A stretch of DNA of 64,000 nucleotides, from positions 1,922,001 to 1,986,000 of the forward strand of contig NZ_AP027368.1 of the NCBI RefSeq assembly GCF_030296015.1, in the 5' to 3' direction. Each line of letters opens with the position of its first letter. Position 1 is the first letter of the stretch. The notes under the pieces were generated by a model that did no database searches, had not been told where the DNA came from, and saw nothing but the letters and a program-made list of their open reading frames with translations. The position numbers and the translations under genes are program-made. This document shows, piece by piece, positions 51,098 to 63,847 of the stretch. The DNA is from Ferrimonas sp. YFM (GTDB taxonomy: Bacteria > Pseudomonadota > Gammaproteobacteria > Enterobacterales > Shewanellaceae).

Positions 51098-52413
51098 GCC
51101 TGCTGTCTCTGGCTGAATTGTCGGCCACGTCGGGCAAACCAGAGATAGAAGGGGTTCAGTGGCTTCATCAGGGAGGCGGCGAACCTCAGCGACAGGCTGG
51201 CCTTCTCCGGTGACCCCACGCCGAACAGCGGCTTGGGCCGATACTCCAGCACCCGGGTTTCAAGGGCCGCGGCCACCTCTGCGCCGTACAGCTGCTCTAT
51301 GGCCATCAGTGCCGCTTCATAGCTGCCGACAGCGGGCGCCGAGGTGATCACCTTGTCCTCTCTCACCACCGGATCTTCCTCAGGCTTTGCCCCCAGTTTT
51401 GCCAGCAGGGGGATCATGGTGAAGTTGGTGGTGGCGCTTTTCTGCTCCAGCAGGCCGGCACTGGCCAGAAACAGGGCGCCGGCGCAGGTGCCAATAAAGA
51501 CCTGGGCGCTAGAGTGCTGGCGCTGGATGAATCTGAGTGCGTTTTCGTTGGCGCTGACCCAGGGCAGCATGGCGCCGACCACAACCACATCTACCTCGGG
51601 GCACAGGTCAAAGCTCAGGGTGCTTCGAGACCGGTGGCCAAAGATAGAGCGTGAGGCACCCGGCTGCTCCCAGACATAGTGAAACTCTGCATTAGGCAGG
51701 GCACTGAATACGTCCACGGCACCGATGATGTCCGGTGAGTAGAGCCAGGGCGGGGAGATGACCGCGACCTTGAGCGGCTGGCTGGGCAGAGGAGGGGACG
51801 GTTGGTCGGCTGGAGCGTCATAGCGGCGGCGAGGCTCATACTCCAGAACCAGTTCGGCCAACCGGGCCAGCCAGCGGCCTCGCAGTGCTGCCAGGGCCAG
51901 ATAGGCCGCTTCCAGGGCGCCGGTGGAGGGGCCGGCGGTAATGAATTTTCCCCACTGGACGGGTCCCTGACCTCTAACCGACTCGACATCGGCATCGGTT
52001 AAGGCGGACAGCGTGGTCTCATCCGAGGTGACTCGGGCGCCGGCCATCAGGCCGGCATTGACCAGGGAGATGAGGCCCGAGCCTATGGCGATAACCAGTT
52101 TGGCGCCCTTCACCTGCCGCTGCAGAAACCGCCGGACCTCCTCGCGTTGGCCAAAGCCGGGGTCGAGATCGGGAATCACCAGCAGATCCAGGTCGGGGGC
52201 GTCGTCAAAGGAGTGCTCCGCCTCAATGGCATAACCGCCCTGGTCGGTGACAAACCCGGCTTGCGAAGAGATGTGGACGGTTTTATTCCCGGGGTGCAGG
52301 CCCAGGACAGACTGGGGGCCAGCGACGTGCGCCGGCCGCAGGCCCGGGCCGATGATAAAGCCGATGCGGCAGGTGGTGAACAGCACTGGGGGCTCTCCTT
52401 CATGAATCGGCAC
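51085..52413 (-). CDS. Tandem DJ-1/PfpI-domain protein
   Basis: 442 residues with two DJ-1/PfpI-type domains. The first (about 12-195) has the nucleophile elbow as AIGSGLISL, with Ser in the place of the usual Cys. The second (about 218-400) has GTCAGALFLA with the Cys. A linker of about 20 residues (YEPRRRYDAPADQPSPPLP) joins them. This resembles the isocyanide-hydratase-like and AraC-associated DJ-1 lineages without the HTH. Divergent from a TetR-family gene, with a palindrome between them, so that regulator probably controls it. Confidence 0.87.
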   Translation of the reverse strand: MPIHEGEPPVLFTTCRIGFIIGPGLRPAHVAGPQSVLGLHPGNKTVHISSQAGFVTDQGGYAIEAEHSFDDAPDLDLLVIPDLDPGFGQREEVRRFLQRQVKGAKLVIAIGSGLISLVNAGLMAGARVTSDETTLSALTDADVESVRGQGPVQWGKFITAGPSTGALEAAYLALAALRGRWLARLAELVLEYEPRRRYDAPADQPSPPLPSQPLKVAVISPPWLYSPDIIGAVDVFSALPNAEFHYVWEQPGASRSIFGHRSRSTLSFDLCPEVDVVVVGAMLPWVSANENALRFIQRQHSSAQVFIGTCAGALFLASAGLLEQKSATTNFTMIPLLAKLGAKPEEDPVVREDKVITSAPAVGSYEAALMAIEQLYGAEVAAALETRVLEYRPKPLFGVGSPEKASLSLRFAASLMKPLNPFYLWFARRGRQFSQRQQAQSR

Positions 52414-52513
52414 CGGTATGGCGCCGCTGGCGGCCAGTATCTGTCGCCCGGGTTCGCCACGCCATGACCGCTGGGGGGCGAATGTTCAAGGCGGTACAGT
52501 TGAGGAGAAATGT

Positions 52514-52537
52514 TCCACTTTGTCCCGCCGAAGTGGA
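52514..52537. promoter_or_regulatory. Inverted repeat between TetR gene and DJ-1-type gene
   Basis: TCCACTT (52514-52520) and AAGTGGA (52531-52537) are perfect inverted arms separated by 10 bp, in the divergent gap. Likely operator of the adjacent TetR-type regulator. It also argues for a start of that gene downstream of 52537. Confidence 0.65.
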
Positions 52538-52557
52538 GCCTGGACGCGGCAATCAGT

Positions 52558-53193
52558 ATGATTTTCGCTATCCCCACAGAGACAACTTTGGAACGGACAT
52601 TGGCTGAATCAAGAGGCAAGCGGCAATCGGAGCGCTCGGTCAGCGCCATACTCACCGCCTTCAGCGAGCTGTTAAGCGAGAGGCAGTACCACGAGATCTC
52701 CATCGCTCAGATCGTCGAGCGGGCAAACCTGGGCAGGACCACCTTCTATCGCCACTTTCAAGCCAAAGTCGACGCCCTGGTGGCGGTCCATCATCCCAGG
52801 GTCAATCGCCTGTTGGTGGGCTTGGAGGACCAAGCCACCTGGCTGGCCGATGAGGCGCCGGCGGGCATGATAGAGACCCTGGAGGCCTTCCAGTCCAAGC
52901 CTGGAATGAGGCTGAGCCTGATGCACACCTTCGGCCGCGATGGCGATCAGTTGCTGCGCCGCATGAGCGAGCAGTTGACCTCGGGGATAAAGCAGAGGCT
53001 GACTCTGGCGTTTTCCCAGCGCCAGTGGGCGATCCCCAGCGAGATGCTGGCCGCAGCCCTGGTGGCCAACTTTGAGGCGCAAATACGGGTGTGGATCGCC
53101 GTCAGGCACCGGCTCAGTGCTAAGGAGTTTGCCGACCAACTGCATCAACTGAACCGTGGCTTGGTGTTGGCGGCCCTGGGGCAGCAGGCGTAG
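52558..53193 (+). CDS. TetR-family regulator
   Basis: About 211 residues from the ATG at 52558, which lies after the presumed operator; a longer frame from 52510 would include the operator. The TetR_N helix-turn-helix is SVSAILTAFSELLSERQYHEISIAQIVERANLGRTTFYRHFQAKVDAL. The C-terminal ligand domain is not assigned to a subfamily. Divergent from the tandem DJ-1 gene, the likely target. Confidence 0.9.
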   Translation: MIFAIPTETTLERTLAESRGKRQSERSVSAILTAFSELLSERQYHEISIAQIVERANLGRTTFYRHFQAKVDALVAVHHPRVNRLLVGLEDQATWLADEAPAGMIETLEAFQSKPGMRLSLMHTFGRDGDQLLRRMSEQLTSGIKQRLTLAFSQRQWAIPSEMLAAALVANFEAQIRVWIAVRHRLSAKEFADQLHQLNRGLVLAALGQQA

Positions 53194-53206
53194 TGGTGTC
53201 GAAGAT

Positions 53207-53698
53207 TTAGATGAGGGACTTTTCCATGGCCATCGCTGCCATGACCACCTCGTCGGTCAGTGCTTGGTGGCTGGCGCCGTGGCTGAGGTACCCCATTCTC
53301 GTGTAGAAGGGGTGAGCGTTGAGAGAGGCGTTCAGGCTGAGCCTGGTGAGCCCAACCTGGCTGGCCCGCTGCTCCAGCCGGTTTAACAGGCGGCGACCGA
53401 TGCCTTGGCCACTGGCGCTCGGATGAATGTAGAGCGCCTGCAGCCGGCTCTGGCCCAAAAGCACTATGCCAAAGCCCATCACGCCGCGCTCTGAACACTC
53501 AGCCACCTCCACCAGGGTGTTGTCACTGGCGATGATGCTGTGAAGCCAGTCGCTGCGGTGTTGGCTCGGCGGCGGTGACCAGGCCCTGAGGAGCGCTTCA
53601 GGGTAGTGGCTGCGGGCGCTCTGGTGGACCGATTCGTAGTGAATGGTCACCAGGGTGGCAGCGTCTTGGGCCACAGCGGCCCTCAGGTGGCACTCCAT
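53207..53698 (-). CDS. GNAT family N-acetyltransferase
   Basis: 163 residues from the ATG at 53698. Motif A: LQALYIHPSASGQGIGRRLLNRLEQRASQVG; the C-terminal LNASLNAHPFYTRMGYLSHGA is also typical. Convergent with the TetR gene (stop codons 13 bp apart). Target unknown. Confidence 0.88.
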   Translation of the reverse strand: MECHLRAAVAQDAATLVTIHYESVHQSARSHYPEALLRAWSPPPSQHRSDWLHSIIASDNTLVEVAECSERGVMGFGIVLLGQSRLQALYIHPSASGQGIGRRLLNRLEQRASQVGLTRLSLNASLNAHPFYTRMGYLSHGASHQALTDEVVMAAMAMEKSLI

Positions 53699-53793
53699 TG
53701 CAGGCCTCGTCCTCTTCGCGGGAATCACTAATCATTCCAACAAGATAACAGCTTTATTTCTGGCCTTCACTCGCGCGCCAAGTGGGAGGGAAT

Positions 53794-53814
53794 GCCGGGC
53801 CATGACGGCCCGGC
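53794..53814. terminator. GC-rich hairpin after the DUF5916-type gene
   Basis: GCCGGGCC (53794-53801) pairs with GGCCCGGC (53807-53814), loop ATGAC. The T-run on the minus strand is missing, so its strength is uncertain. Confidence 0.45.
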
Positions 53815-53823
53815 AAAAAGGCG

Positions 53824-56073
53824 TTACAGCAACCAGGCGTAGCTGAACTTGGCAAAAACGCTGCGTTCCAGCTGTTCCAGGCCATTGTCGAACCCATCAT
53901 TGAAACGGCCATCGGCGTAGCCGGCGTAGAACACCGTCTGTGGGTTGACCTTGTAGGCGTACAACAGCTCGGTAGAGAGCGCCCGGGTGGTGGGGTCCAC
54001 CTCGTGGGACTCATACAGGCTGGGATCCCGGTCGATGTCGCGGAAGATGGCGGACAGCCTCAGGAAGCTGCGCACACTGAACTGCCAGTTCAGTCGCAGA
54101 TCCGTCAGGTTGGCGGTAAACAGGGTCCCGCCGTCGACCTTGAGTTCACGCCACAGGTGGTCCACCTCCAGCACGATGTGGGACAGGGGCTGCCACTTGA
54201 GGTAGGAGCTCAGCTGCTTGCGGGTGGCGGGCTGGTTGTTGGCAAAGTCGATGTCATCGCCGTAGAGCGGATGAAACTCCAGCTCCAGGTTGCTCAGGGG
54301 CTTAAATTCGATGTTGAGGCCACCGAAGGTCTCGTCAAACATTGGCGCGTTGCCATCCAGCACCAGATCCTCCGGGCGCTCCCGGCGGCCACGACGCTCA
54401 CGGGTAACGCCCCACAGGGCAAGGTAGCTCTGGTAGCCGCCCTCGGCGCCGAAGCGGAACTCCGCTTCCCGCTCCAGCCGTTCCCCGTCGTTGTTCTTGG
54501 TTTCATCCACGTCACCATTGAGGCGCACCTTGGTAAAGAAACTGTCGGTGGGGTACCAGTTGTAGCCTCCTCCAAGAATCGCCTTGGCGGAGTCGACGCT
54601 TTCGATGAAGCCCAGGTCGGCCCGGAACTCCTCGTCGGTGTAGCGGTAGATGGCGTAGGCATCCCAGTTGCGTGTCTCATGCTTGAGTTCACCCAGGAAG
54701 TGGGTGCCGCTCTGCTCCAGCTGGCGGGTTCGGGCCGCCTGTTCGCCGTCGGTCTGGTCGGCCAGATCCTCCGGGTACTGGGTGTCGGAGCCCACCACCA
54801 GCCACTCCACATAGGTCTGGCTGCTGAAATCGAAGCGTCCATCCAGGCCATAGGTGTAGTTGTGGTATTCGTCTGCCTCCCGGCCTGTGGCGATGGCGCC
54901 CAGGGAGAGGCGGTCACTGTGGTTGTAGCGATAGCGCAGGGCGACGTTGTCGCTGGCCCGGCCCAGGCTGGCGATGTCGGAACTGAGGTTGCCGGGCAGC
55001 AGGAAGTTGGTTTTTTCGTCCCGGGTCTGCAGCAGGCCGAAACTGTGATCGCCCCGGGCCCCGGTAAGCTTGGCGCCATATTCCGGTTCGGCCAGGTTCC
55101 GGGTGTGCACCAGGTTGGAGTAGGTTTCGAACTGATCGGCGTTGTCCAGGTAGAAGGGGCGCTTCTCTGGGAAGAACAGGGCAAAGGTGGTGTTCACATC
55201 CAGCTGACCGGCGTCCGCCTCCACCTGGGAGAAGTCCGGGTTGACCGTCAGGTTCAACAGGGTGTCCGGGGTCAGGTTCCAGCGCAGATCGCCGCCAAAG
55301 TCCATGTTGTCGCTGGACTCCCAGGGGCTGGACTCGCTGCTGCGCTCTTCACTCTGGCGCAGGGTCAGTGACGGGGTGATCTGCAGCTGGCGGCTGGTCT
55401 TGGCGTTGTTCAGGCCGGTGAGTTCGCTCATCTGACACAGGGTACAGGCGACGTTGCGATCCAGAGGGGTGTTGGAGAGACGATAGGTCTTGTCTCTGGG
55501 CCAGAACCTCACCAGCTCCACGCCCCAGGTCTGCATATCCAGGCTGTCATCGAAGTTGAACAGCCGCAGGGGCAGGGCGATCTCCACGATGTAGCCGTCG
55601 TCGGTGAGGCGTCCGGCGCTGTGCCAGATGCCGTCCCAGGCGTCGCTCTCCTGACCGGTCAGTTCGTTCTCGATGGAGTCTTCCTGGACGCCGAGGGGGT
55701 TGATGAAAAACTGGTAAGCCAGGCGGCCCTGATGCCAGGTGTCCAGTTTGATCCCCACCAGATCGTCGCCCCAGGCCCGGTCACGATCACTGAGGTTGGC
55801 ACGGATCTGCTCCGGGTTGGGGTCTTTGGCGTGGAAGGCCACGTAGAGGGTGTCGTCGTCGGCGATGAGCCAGGCGGTGGTGGCCACCGGGGCCGGGGTG
55901 TTTTCCCCTGGCCGGGTTTCTATGGTGAGCTCCACCTGGGTGGCCTGCTTCCACGGGGCGTCATCCAGGTTGGCGTCGATGGTAATGCTGCCTGAGGTGG
56001 TGGGCAGGGTGATGGCATGGGCGAACTGGGTGCAGCTTATAAGAGTTGTCAGTGCTGCCAGGCGCTTGAGCAT
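53824..56073 (-). CDS. Outer-membrane DUF5916-type protein with CBM9-like domain
   Basis: 749 residues with a signal peptide (MLKRLAALTTLISCTQFAHA). The first 200 residues form a carbohydrate-binding CBM9-like domain (ITIDANLDDAPWKQATQVEL, DDTLYVAFHAKDPNP, EIALPLRLFNF). The rest, from about residue 220, has alternating strands typical of an outer-membrane barrel and contains the DUF5916 hallmark NPDFSQVEADAGQLDVNTTFALFFPEKRPFYLDNADQF. Role unknown, possibly binding of sugars or other ligands at the surface. Single gene. Confidence 0.88.
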   Translation of the reverse strand: MLKRLAALTTLISCTQFAHAITLPTTSGSITIDANLDDAPWKQATQVELTIETRPGENTPAPVATTAWLIADDDTLYVAFHAKDPNPEQIRANLSDRDRAWGDDLVGIKLDTWHQGRLAYQFFINPLGVQEDSIENELTGQESDAWDGIWHSAGRLTDDGYIVEIALPLRLFNFDDSLDMQTWGVELVRFWPRDKTYRLSNTPLDRNVACTLCQMSELTGLNNAKTSRQLQITPSLTLRQSEERSSESSPWESSDNMDFGGDLRWNLTPDTLLNLTVNPDFSQVEADAGQLDVNTTFALFFPEKRPFYLDNADQFETYSNLVHTRNLAEPEYGAKLTGARGDHSFGLLQTRDEKTNFLLPGNLSSDIASLGRASDNVALRYRYNHSDRLSLGAIATGREADEYHNYTYGLDGRFDFSSQTYVEWLVVGSDTQYPEDLADQTDGEQAARTRQLEQSGTHFLGELKHETRNWDAYAIYRYTDEEFRADLGFIESVDSAKAILGGGYNWYPTDSFFTKVRLNGDVDETKNNDGERLEREAEFRFGAEGGYQSYLALWGVTRERRGRRERPEDLVLDGNAPMFDETFGGLNIEFKPLSNLELEFHPLYGDDIDFANNQPATRKQLSSYLKWQPLSHIVLEVDHLWRELKVDGGTLFTANLTDLRLNWQFSVRSFLRLSAIFRDIDRDPSLYESHEVDPTTRALSTELLYAYKVNPQTVFYAGYADGRFNDGFDNGLEQLERSVFAKFSYAWLL

Positions 56074-56090
56074 GGTCTTGTTTCCGATAT

Positions 56091-56125
56091 AAAAAAACGC
56101 CGCCCAATGGTGACATAGGGCGGCG
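56091..56125 (-). terminator. Terminator after cysZ
   Basis: On the minus strand CGCCGCCC (56125-56118) and GGGCGGCG (56105-56098) form a stem followed by seven U (56097-56091). It ends the cysZ transcript 40 bp past the stop. Confidence 0.9.
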
Positions 56126-56166
56126 CTTCGTTCGAGGGGTTGTGGTAAGAAAATGTTACTTCACAG

Positions 56167-56928
56167 TTACCTGTTTGCCAGCACCGGGTTGCGGTACTGG
56201 TCCACCCACAAGGCGGTGGCGCCACAGATGGCCACCGGCATCACCACCAGGTTGACCACGGGGATCATGGCAAAGGCGGCAACCGCGGCGCCAAAGGTGA
56301 AGGCGGGCCCTTTGCGTTCGCCCAGGGCGGTGCGCATCACCCCGAAGTGAATCTTGTGGTTGTCGAAGGGGTAGTCCAGGTACTGAATAGCCATCATCCA
56401 GGCGCTGAACATAAACCAAATTATCGGGGCGAAAGTCTGGCCGATGCCGGGAATGACAAAGAGGATCAGCAGCAGCAGTGCCCTTGGAAGGTAGTACTTC
56501 AGCTTCTGCCACTCCCGGCCCAGAACCCTGGGCAGGTCCTTGAGCACGTCGGTGAAGCTGTCGTCGTTGACCGTTTTGCCGGTGAGGCGCCGTTCCACCT
56601 GCTCGGCCAGCAAACCGTTGAAGGGGGCGGCTATCCAGTTCATCACCGAACTGAAGATAAAGGAGAACACCACCAATACGGTGACCACCGCCAGGGGCCA
56701 CAGGGCCCAGTCCAGCCAACTCAGCCAGTCGGGCAGAGAGGCCATCAGTTGATCGATCCACAGGGTCAGTTGCTGGAACAGCCAGTAGAAGGCCAGGGAG
56801 AAGAGCACCAGGTTGACGGACAGGGGCAGCAAAACAAAGCGGCGAAGCCCCTTGGTGCGGATCAGTTCAAAGCCCTTGATGAAGTAGGTGGCGCCGCTGG
56901 CGCCCGCTGGCAATATAGGTCGGTTCAT
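56167..56928 (-). CDS. cysZ: Sulfate transporter CysZ
   Basis: 253 residues, family length. It begins [32 protein letters not shown], the conserved CysZ start, and has four to six hydrophobic segments ([84 protein letters not shown]). It imports sulphate for cysteine synthesis. Divergent from smc. Confidence 0.94.
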   Translation of the reverse strand: MNRPILPAGASGATYFIKGFELIRTKGLRRFVLLPLSVNLVLFSLAFYWLFQQLTLWIDQLMASLPDWLSWLDWALWPLAVVTVLVVFSFIFSSVMNWIAAPFNGLLAEQVERRLTGKTVNDDSFTDVLKDLPRVLGREWQKLKYYLPRALLLLILFVIPGIGQTFAPIIWFMFSAWMMAIQYLDYPFDNHKIHFGVMRTALGERKGPAFTFGAAVAAFAMIPVVNLVVMPVAICGATALWVDQYRNPVLANR

Positions 56929-57088
56929 AAACTCTGCATAAAAACTCGCTAGTTAGCCCCATTTTGATGGCTGACTGTGGAAAAGGTCAACAATGGGGTT
57001 GTTGCTGGCTGTTACAAAAGCCCCGGGGTTTTGATAGAGTGGACCATCAAAAAAATCCCGTTGAAATTGTTGAGAAATTAATCGTCCG

Positions 57089-60000
57089 ATGCGGCTGAAA
57101 CAGATAAAACTGGCCGGATTTAAGTCCTTTGCGGATCCCACCAAGGTGCCCTTTCCTGCGCAGATGACCGCCATTGTCGGCCCGAACGGCTGTGGCAAGT
57201 CCAATGTGATCGATGCAGTGCGCTGGGTGCTGGGAGAGAGCAGTGCCAAAAATCTGCGCGGCGATGCCATGACGGACGTGATTTTTAATGGCTCCGGCAG
57301 TCGCCAGCCCAGCTCTGTGGCCAGCGTGGAGCTGGTGTTCGACAACAGCTCGGGCCGGGTAGGCGGTCAATTTGCCAATTTCGCCGAGGTTTCCATCAAG
57401 CGTCAGGTGAACCGCGACGCCCAGTCCAGCTACTTTCTCAACGGCAACAAATGCCGTCGACGGGACATCACCGACATCTTTATGGGCACCGGATTGGGGC
57501 CCAGAAGCTACGCCATTATCGAGCAGGGGATGATCTCCCGCCTCATCGAATCACGCCCTCAGGAGCTAAGGGTGTTCATCGAGGAAGCCGCCGGCATCTC
57601 CAAGTACAAGGAGCGTCGCCGGGAGACGGAGAACCGCATCAAGCACACCAGGGAAAACCTGGAGCGACTGGCAGACGTGCGCAGCGAACTGGGCTCCCAG
57701 CTTGAGCGCCTGCAGCGCCAGGCCGACGCCGCCCGTCGTTATCGTACTCACAAAGCCAATGAACGCACCCTGCAAAATCAGCTGTTTGCCTTGCGCTGGC
57801 GGGAGCTCAGTGACCGCATGACCGAGTTGGAAACCCAGCTTGGCCAGAAAGAGACCGAGCACCAGCAGTGTCAGTCGGCCCAGCAGGGGGACATCAGCGC
57901 CATCCTGACCCTTGAGCAGTCCCAAAGCGACATCAAGGCACAGCTGACCCAGCAGCAGCAGGGGCTTTACCTGGCCACCAGTGAAGTGACCAAGCTGGAG
58001 CAGCAAATTCTTCACGGCCGTCAGCGTCATCAGCAACTGGAAGAGGAGCTCAGGCGCACTCAGGCCCAGTTAGATGGGGATGAGGGGCGCCGCCAGGCGC
58101 TGCATGAGGAGCGCGAGGAGCTGGCCGAACAGCTGGAGATGCTGGAGCCGGAAGTGGAGATGGCCGCCGAGTCCCTGATGATGCTGGAGGAGGAGCTGGA
58201 GCAGCTTCTGGAGTCCGGCAGCGATCAGCAGGGTCAGCTGCAGCAGGCGCAGCACCAGGTCAGCGACCTGACCCGCCAGCGGGACGTCTGCCGCACCCAG
58301 CAGGCGGCGGTGGCCAGGGAACAAGAGCAGCTGATTCAGCGTCAGGCACGCATTCAGGGCCAACAATTGCCTGAGGCACAGGAGAGCCAGCAGCAGTTGG
58401 AGCAGGCACAAGCCCGTAAAGAGGCCCTCAGCGACGAGGTGCAGCTGCGCCAGGAGGAGCTGGCAGAACACAAGCAGCTGGCGGCAGAGTGCGCCGACCG
58501 TCGGCGCGACACCGAAGCCGGCCTGCAGCAGGAGCGGGAACAGCTGGGGTCGACCCGGGCCGAACTGACCGCCACCCGAACCCTGATTGACGGCCTGCAG
58601 CAGCGACTGCCGGCCCCCTATGATGAGCTGCCGCGGGTGTGGCAGCAGATCCAGATTGACAGCCGTTGGCAGGTTGCCCTCGAGCAGGTGCTGGGGGAGT
58701 GGCTGCAGGCGGTGATCTCCGATGACACTCAGTTGCCCCAGGGGCTGATGGCCCTCTCCCAGGCTGACTGCGGCCCGGCCCATGGCCACTCCCTGCTGGC
58801 CAAGGTGGACTCCCCCCTGAACCTGGCCCCCTGGCTGGGTCAGGTACTCTGTGTGGACAGCCTGGAGACGGCGCTCCGTCGTCTGCCTCAGCTGGAGCCT
58901 CAGCAGTCACTGGTGACCCCAAAGGGAGAGTGGCTCGGTCAGGGGTTTATGCGAATGCCAGGAGGCAGTCAGCGTTCGGTGCTGGCACTCACCGACGATG
59001 AATCACGACTGATGGCCCAGGAGCAGGCCCAGGAAGAGGCGCTGGCTCATAAGGCTCAGGCGCTGGAACAGGTGAATGGGCAATTTGCCCAGTGCGAGGC
59101 CCGGGTACAGGAGGGCGAGCGGCTGTGCAATCAGCAGCGCAGTGCCCTGATGCAAGCGGAGCTGGAGCTGCAGAAGCTGACGCAGCAGCTGGAGCATCAG
59201 GCCCAACAGCGTCAGCAGGCCCTGGAGCAGCTGGAAGAGCTGGCACTGCAGATTGAGCAGGCCGCAGAGCAGTCCATGGAGCTTGAAGAGCAGCAGGAGC
59301 AGATTCAGGAGACTCTGGAGCGTCACCAGCAGCGCCTGACCCAGTTGCAGGATGCCCATCACAACCAGAAGGGGCAGAGTGATGCCCTGCGTGCCCGGGT
59401 GAGTCAACAGCAATCTACCGTGCAACAGATGACCCTGCAGCGCCAGACCCTCAGTACCCGCCTGCAGGGGATTGAGGCCCAGCTCGGTCAACAGCAGGGC
59501 AGTGCCGAGCAGTGGCGCGCCAGGCTGGAGGAGACCCGCGAGCAGCAACAGGGCCTGCTGGAGCCACTTGCCGAGTGGCAGATGGAGCTGGAGCTGGCCC
59601 TGGACAGACGGGCGGAGCAGGAGCAGACCATCGCAGGGCTCAATGAGCAGATGGCCGATGTGGAAGCCCAACTGGCGCGAATTCACGAAGCCAACCGCGG
59701 CCAGATTGACCGGCTCAACGCACTTACCCAAGTGATCACCGAACTGAAGATGGAGCACGAGGGGCTCCGGGTGCAGGCCCAGGGACAGCTGGATCTGCTG
59801 GCCGAATCCGAGGTCTCCCTGAAGCTGGTGCTTGACCAACTGCCCGCCGATGCGGCCGTGGCCAAGTGGCAGGAGGAGCTCACCAAGGTTCGGGAACGTA
59901 TCAAGCGTCTGGGGGCCATCAACCTGGCCGCCATCGAGGAGTTCGAGCAGCAGTCCGAGCGCAAGCGCTATCTGGATGAGCAGAATGACGACCTGACCGA

Positions 60001-60523
60001 GGCTCTGGACACTCTGGAATCGGCCATTCGCAAGATTGACCGGGAGACCCGGCAGAGATTCAAGGCCACCTTTGATGAGGTTAACGACGGCCTCGGCGAG
60101 CTGTTTCCCAAGGTGTTTGGCGGGGGCAGTGCCTATCTGGCACTTACCGACGACGACCTGCTGGAGACCGGTGTCACCATCATGGCCCGGCCACCCGGCA
60201 AGAAGAACGCCACCATCCACCTGCTCTCCGGTGGTGAAAAGGCGCTGACCGCTTTATCATTGGTGTTTGCCATTTTCAGGCTGAATCCGGCACCCTTCTG
60301 TATGTTGGATGAGGTGGATGCACCGCTGGATGACGCCAACGTCGGCCGATTCTGCCGTCTGGTAAAAGAGATGTCGGAAACGGTACAGTTTATTTATATT
60401 AGTCACAACAAGGTCAGCATGGAGATGGCTGACCAGTTGACCGGTGTGACCATGCATGAGCCGGGGGCATCACGCATTGTGGCGGTCAACGTCGAAGAAG
60501 CCGCAGCTATGGCTCAACTGTAA
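57089..60523 (+). CDS. smc: Chromosome segregation ATPase SMC
   Basis: 1144 residues. Walker A is at 32-40 (GPNGCGKSN), the Q-loop region follows, and a long coiled coil runs from about residue 165. A hinge lies near 505-640 (VLGEWLQAVISDDTQ...LAPWLGQVLCVDSLETAL), then a second coiled coil, and the C-terminal signature LLSGGEKALTALSLVFAIFRLNPAPFCMLDEVDAPLDD with Walker B. It condenses and segregates chromosomes. No strong ribosome site precedes the ATG. zipA and ligA follow, as in Shewanella and Pseudomonas. Confidence 0.96.
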   Translation: MRLKQIKLAGFKSFADPTKVPFPAQMTAIVGPNGCGKSNVIDAVRWVLGESSAKNLRGDAMTDVIFNGSGSRQPSSVASVELVFDNSSGRVGGQFANFAEVSIKRQVNRDAQSSYFLNGNKCRRRDITDIFMGTGLGPRSYAIIEQGMISRLIESRPQELRVFIEEAAGISKYKERRRETENRIKHTRENLERLADVRSELGSQLERLQRQADAARRYRTHKANERTLQNQLFALRWRELSDRMTELETQLGQKETEHQQCQSAQQGDISAILTLEQSQSDIKAQLTQQQQGLYLATSEVTKLEQQILHGRQRHQQLEEELRRTQAQLDGDEGRRQALHEEREELAEQLEMLEPEVEMAAESLMMLEEELEQLLESGSDQQGQLQQAQHQVSDLTRQRDVCRTQQAAVAREQEQLIQRQARIQGQQLPEAQESQQQLEQAQARKEALSDEVQLRQEELAEHKQLAAECADRRRDTEAGLQQEREQLGSTRAELTATRTLIDGLQQRLPAPYDELPRVWQQIQIDSRWQVALEQVLGEWLQAVISDDTQLPQGLMALSQADCGPAHGHSLLAKVDSPLNLAPWLGQVLCVDSLETALRRLPQLEPQQSLVTPKGEWLGQGFMRMPGGSQRSVLALTDDESRLMAQEQAQEEALAHKAQALEQVNGQFAQCEARVQEGERLCNQQRSALMQAELELQKLTQQLEHQAQQRQQALEQLEELALQIEQAAEQSMELEEQQEQIQETLERHQQRLTQLQDAHHNQKGQSDALRARVSQQQSTVQQMTLQRQTLSTRLQGIEAQLGQQQGSAEQWRARLEETREQQQGLLEPLAEWQMELELALDRRAEQEQTIAGLNEQMADVEAQLARIHEANRGQIDRLNALTQVITELKMEHEGLRVQAQGQLDLLAESEVSLKLVLDQLPADAAVAKWQEELTKVRERIKRLGAINLAAIEEFEQQSERKRYLDEQNDDLTEALDTLESAIRKIDRETRQRFKATFDEVNDGLGELFPKVFGGGSAYLALTDDDLLETGVTIMARPPGKKNATIHLLSGGEKALTALSLVFAIFRLNPAPFCMLDEVDAPLDDANVGRFCRLVKEMSETVQFIYISHNKVSMEMADQLTGVTMHEPGASRIVAVNVEEAAAMAQL

Positions 60524-60546
60524 TAACAACAAGGTTCCTCACCGCT

Positions 60547-63626
<3,080 letters not shown>

Positions 63627-63847
63627 CTTAGGCCGGGGGACTCAGTGTAATAGCCTTTGTAAAACAGTTGGTTGTTTAGATGGTTAACCACCAGTCCCCC
63701 ACCTCTCCACCTCAAGGGATGAGTTGGGTTATGATGAAGCTGTAGTCAAAATGCAACGACGCCCGGGGGTTAGGCCGCCGGGAAGGCTTAAGGTAGCGGT
63801 ATTTCCTCTAGCCTGAGAACTGTCTCATGAGATCAGGGAGAACTCAG
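63627..63847 (+). other. Intergenic region with several inverted repeats
   Basis: 221 bp. GGGGGACT (63635-63642) can pair with AGTCCCCC (63693-63700), which may serve as a terminator or structured tail for ligA. Further on, CCTGAGA...TCTCATGAGATCAGG near 63810-63836 forms a compact hairpin just before the next gene's ribosome site. The middle part is GC-rich and can fold. No known riboswitch consensus was recognised. Confidence 0.4.

Noticed and set aside
63627-63847. Known riboswitch before the DUF962 gene
   Set aside because: The region folds, but I could not match it to c-di-GMP, TPP, cobalamin, glycine, SAM, THF or guanidine consensus sequences.
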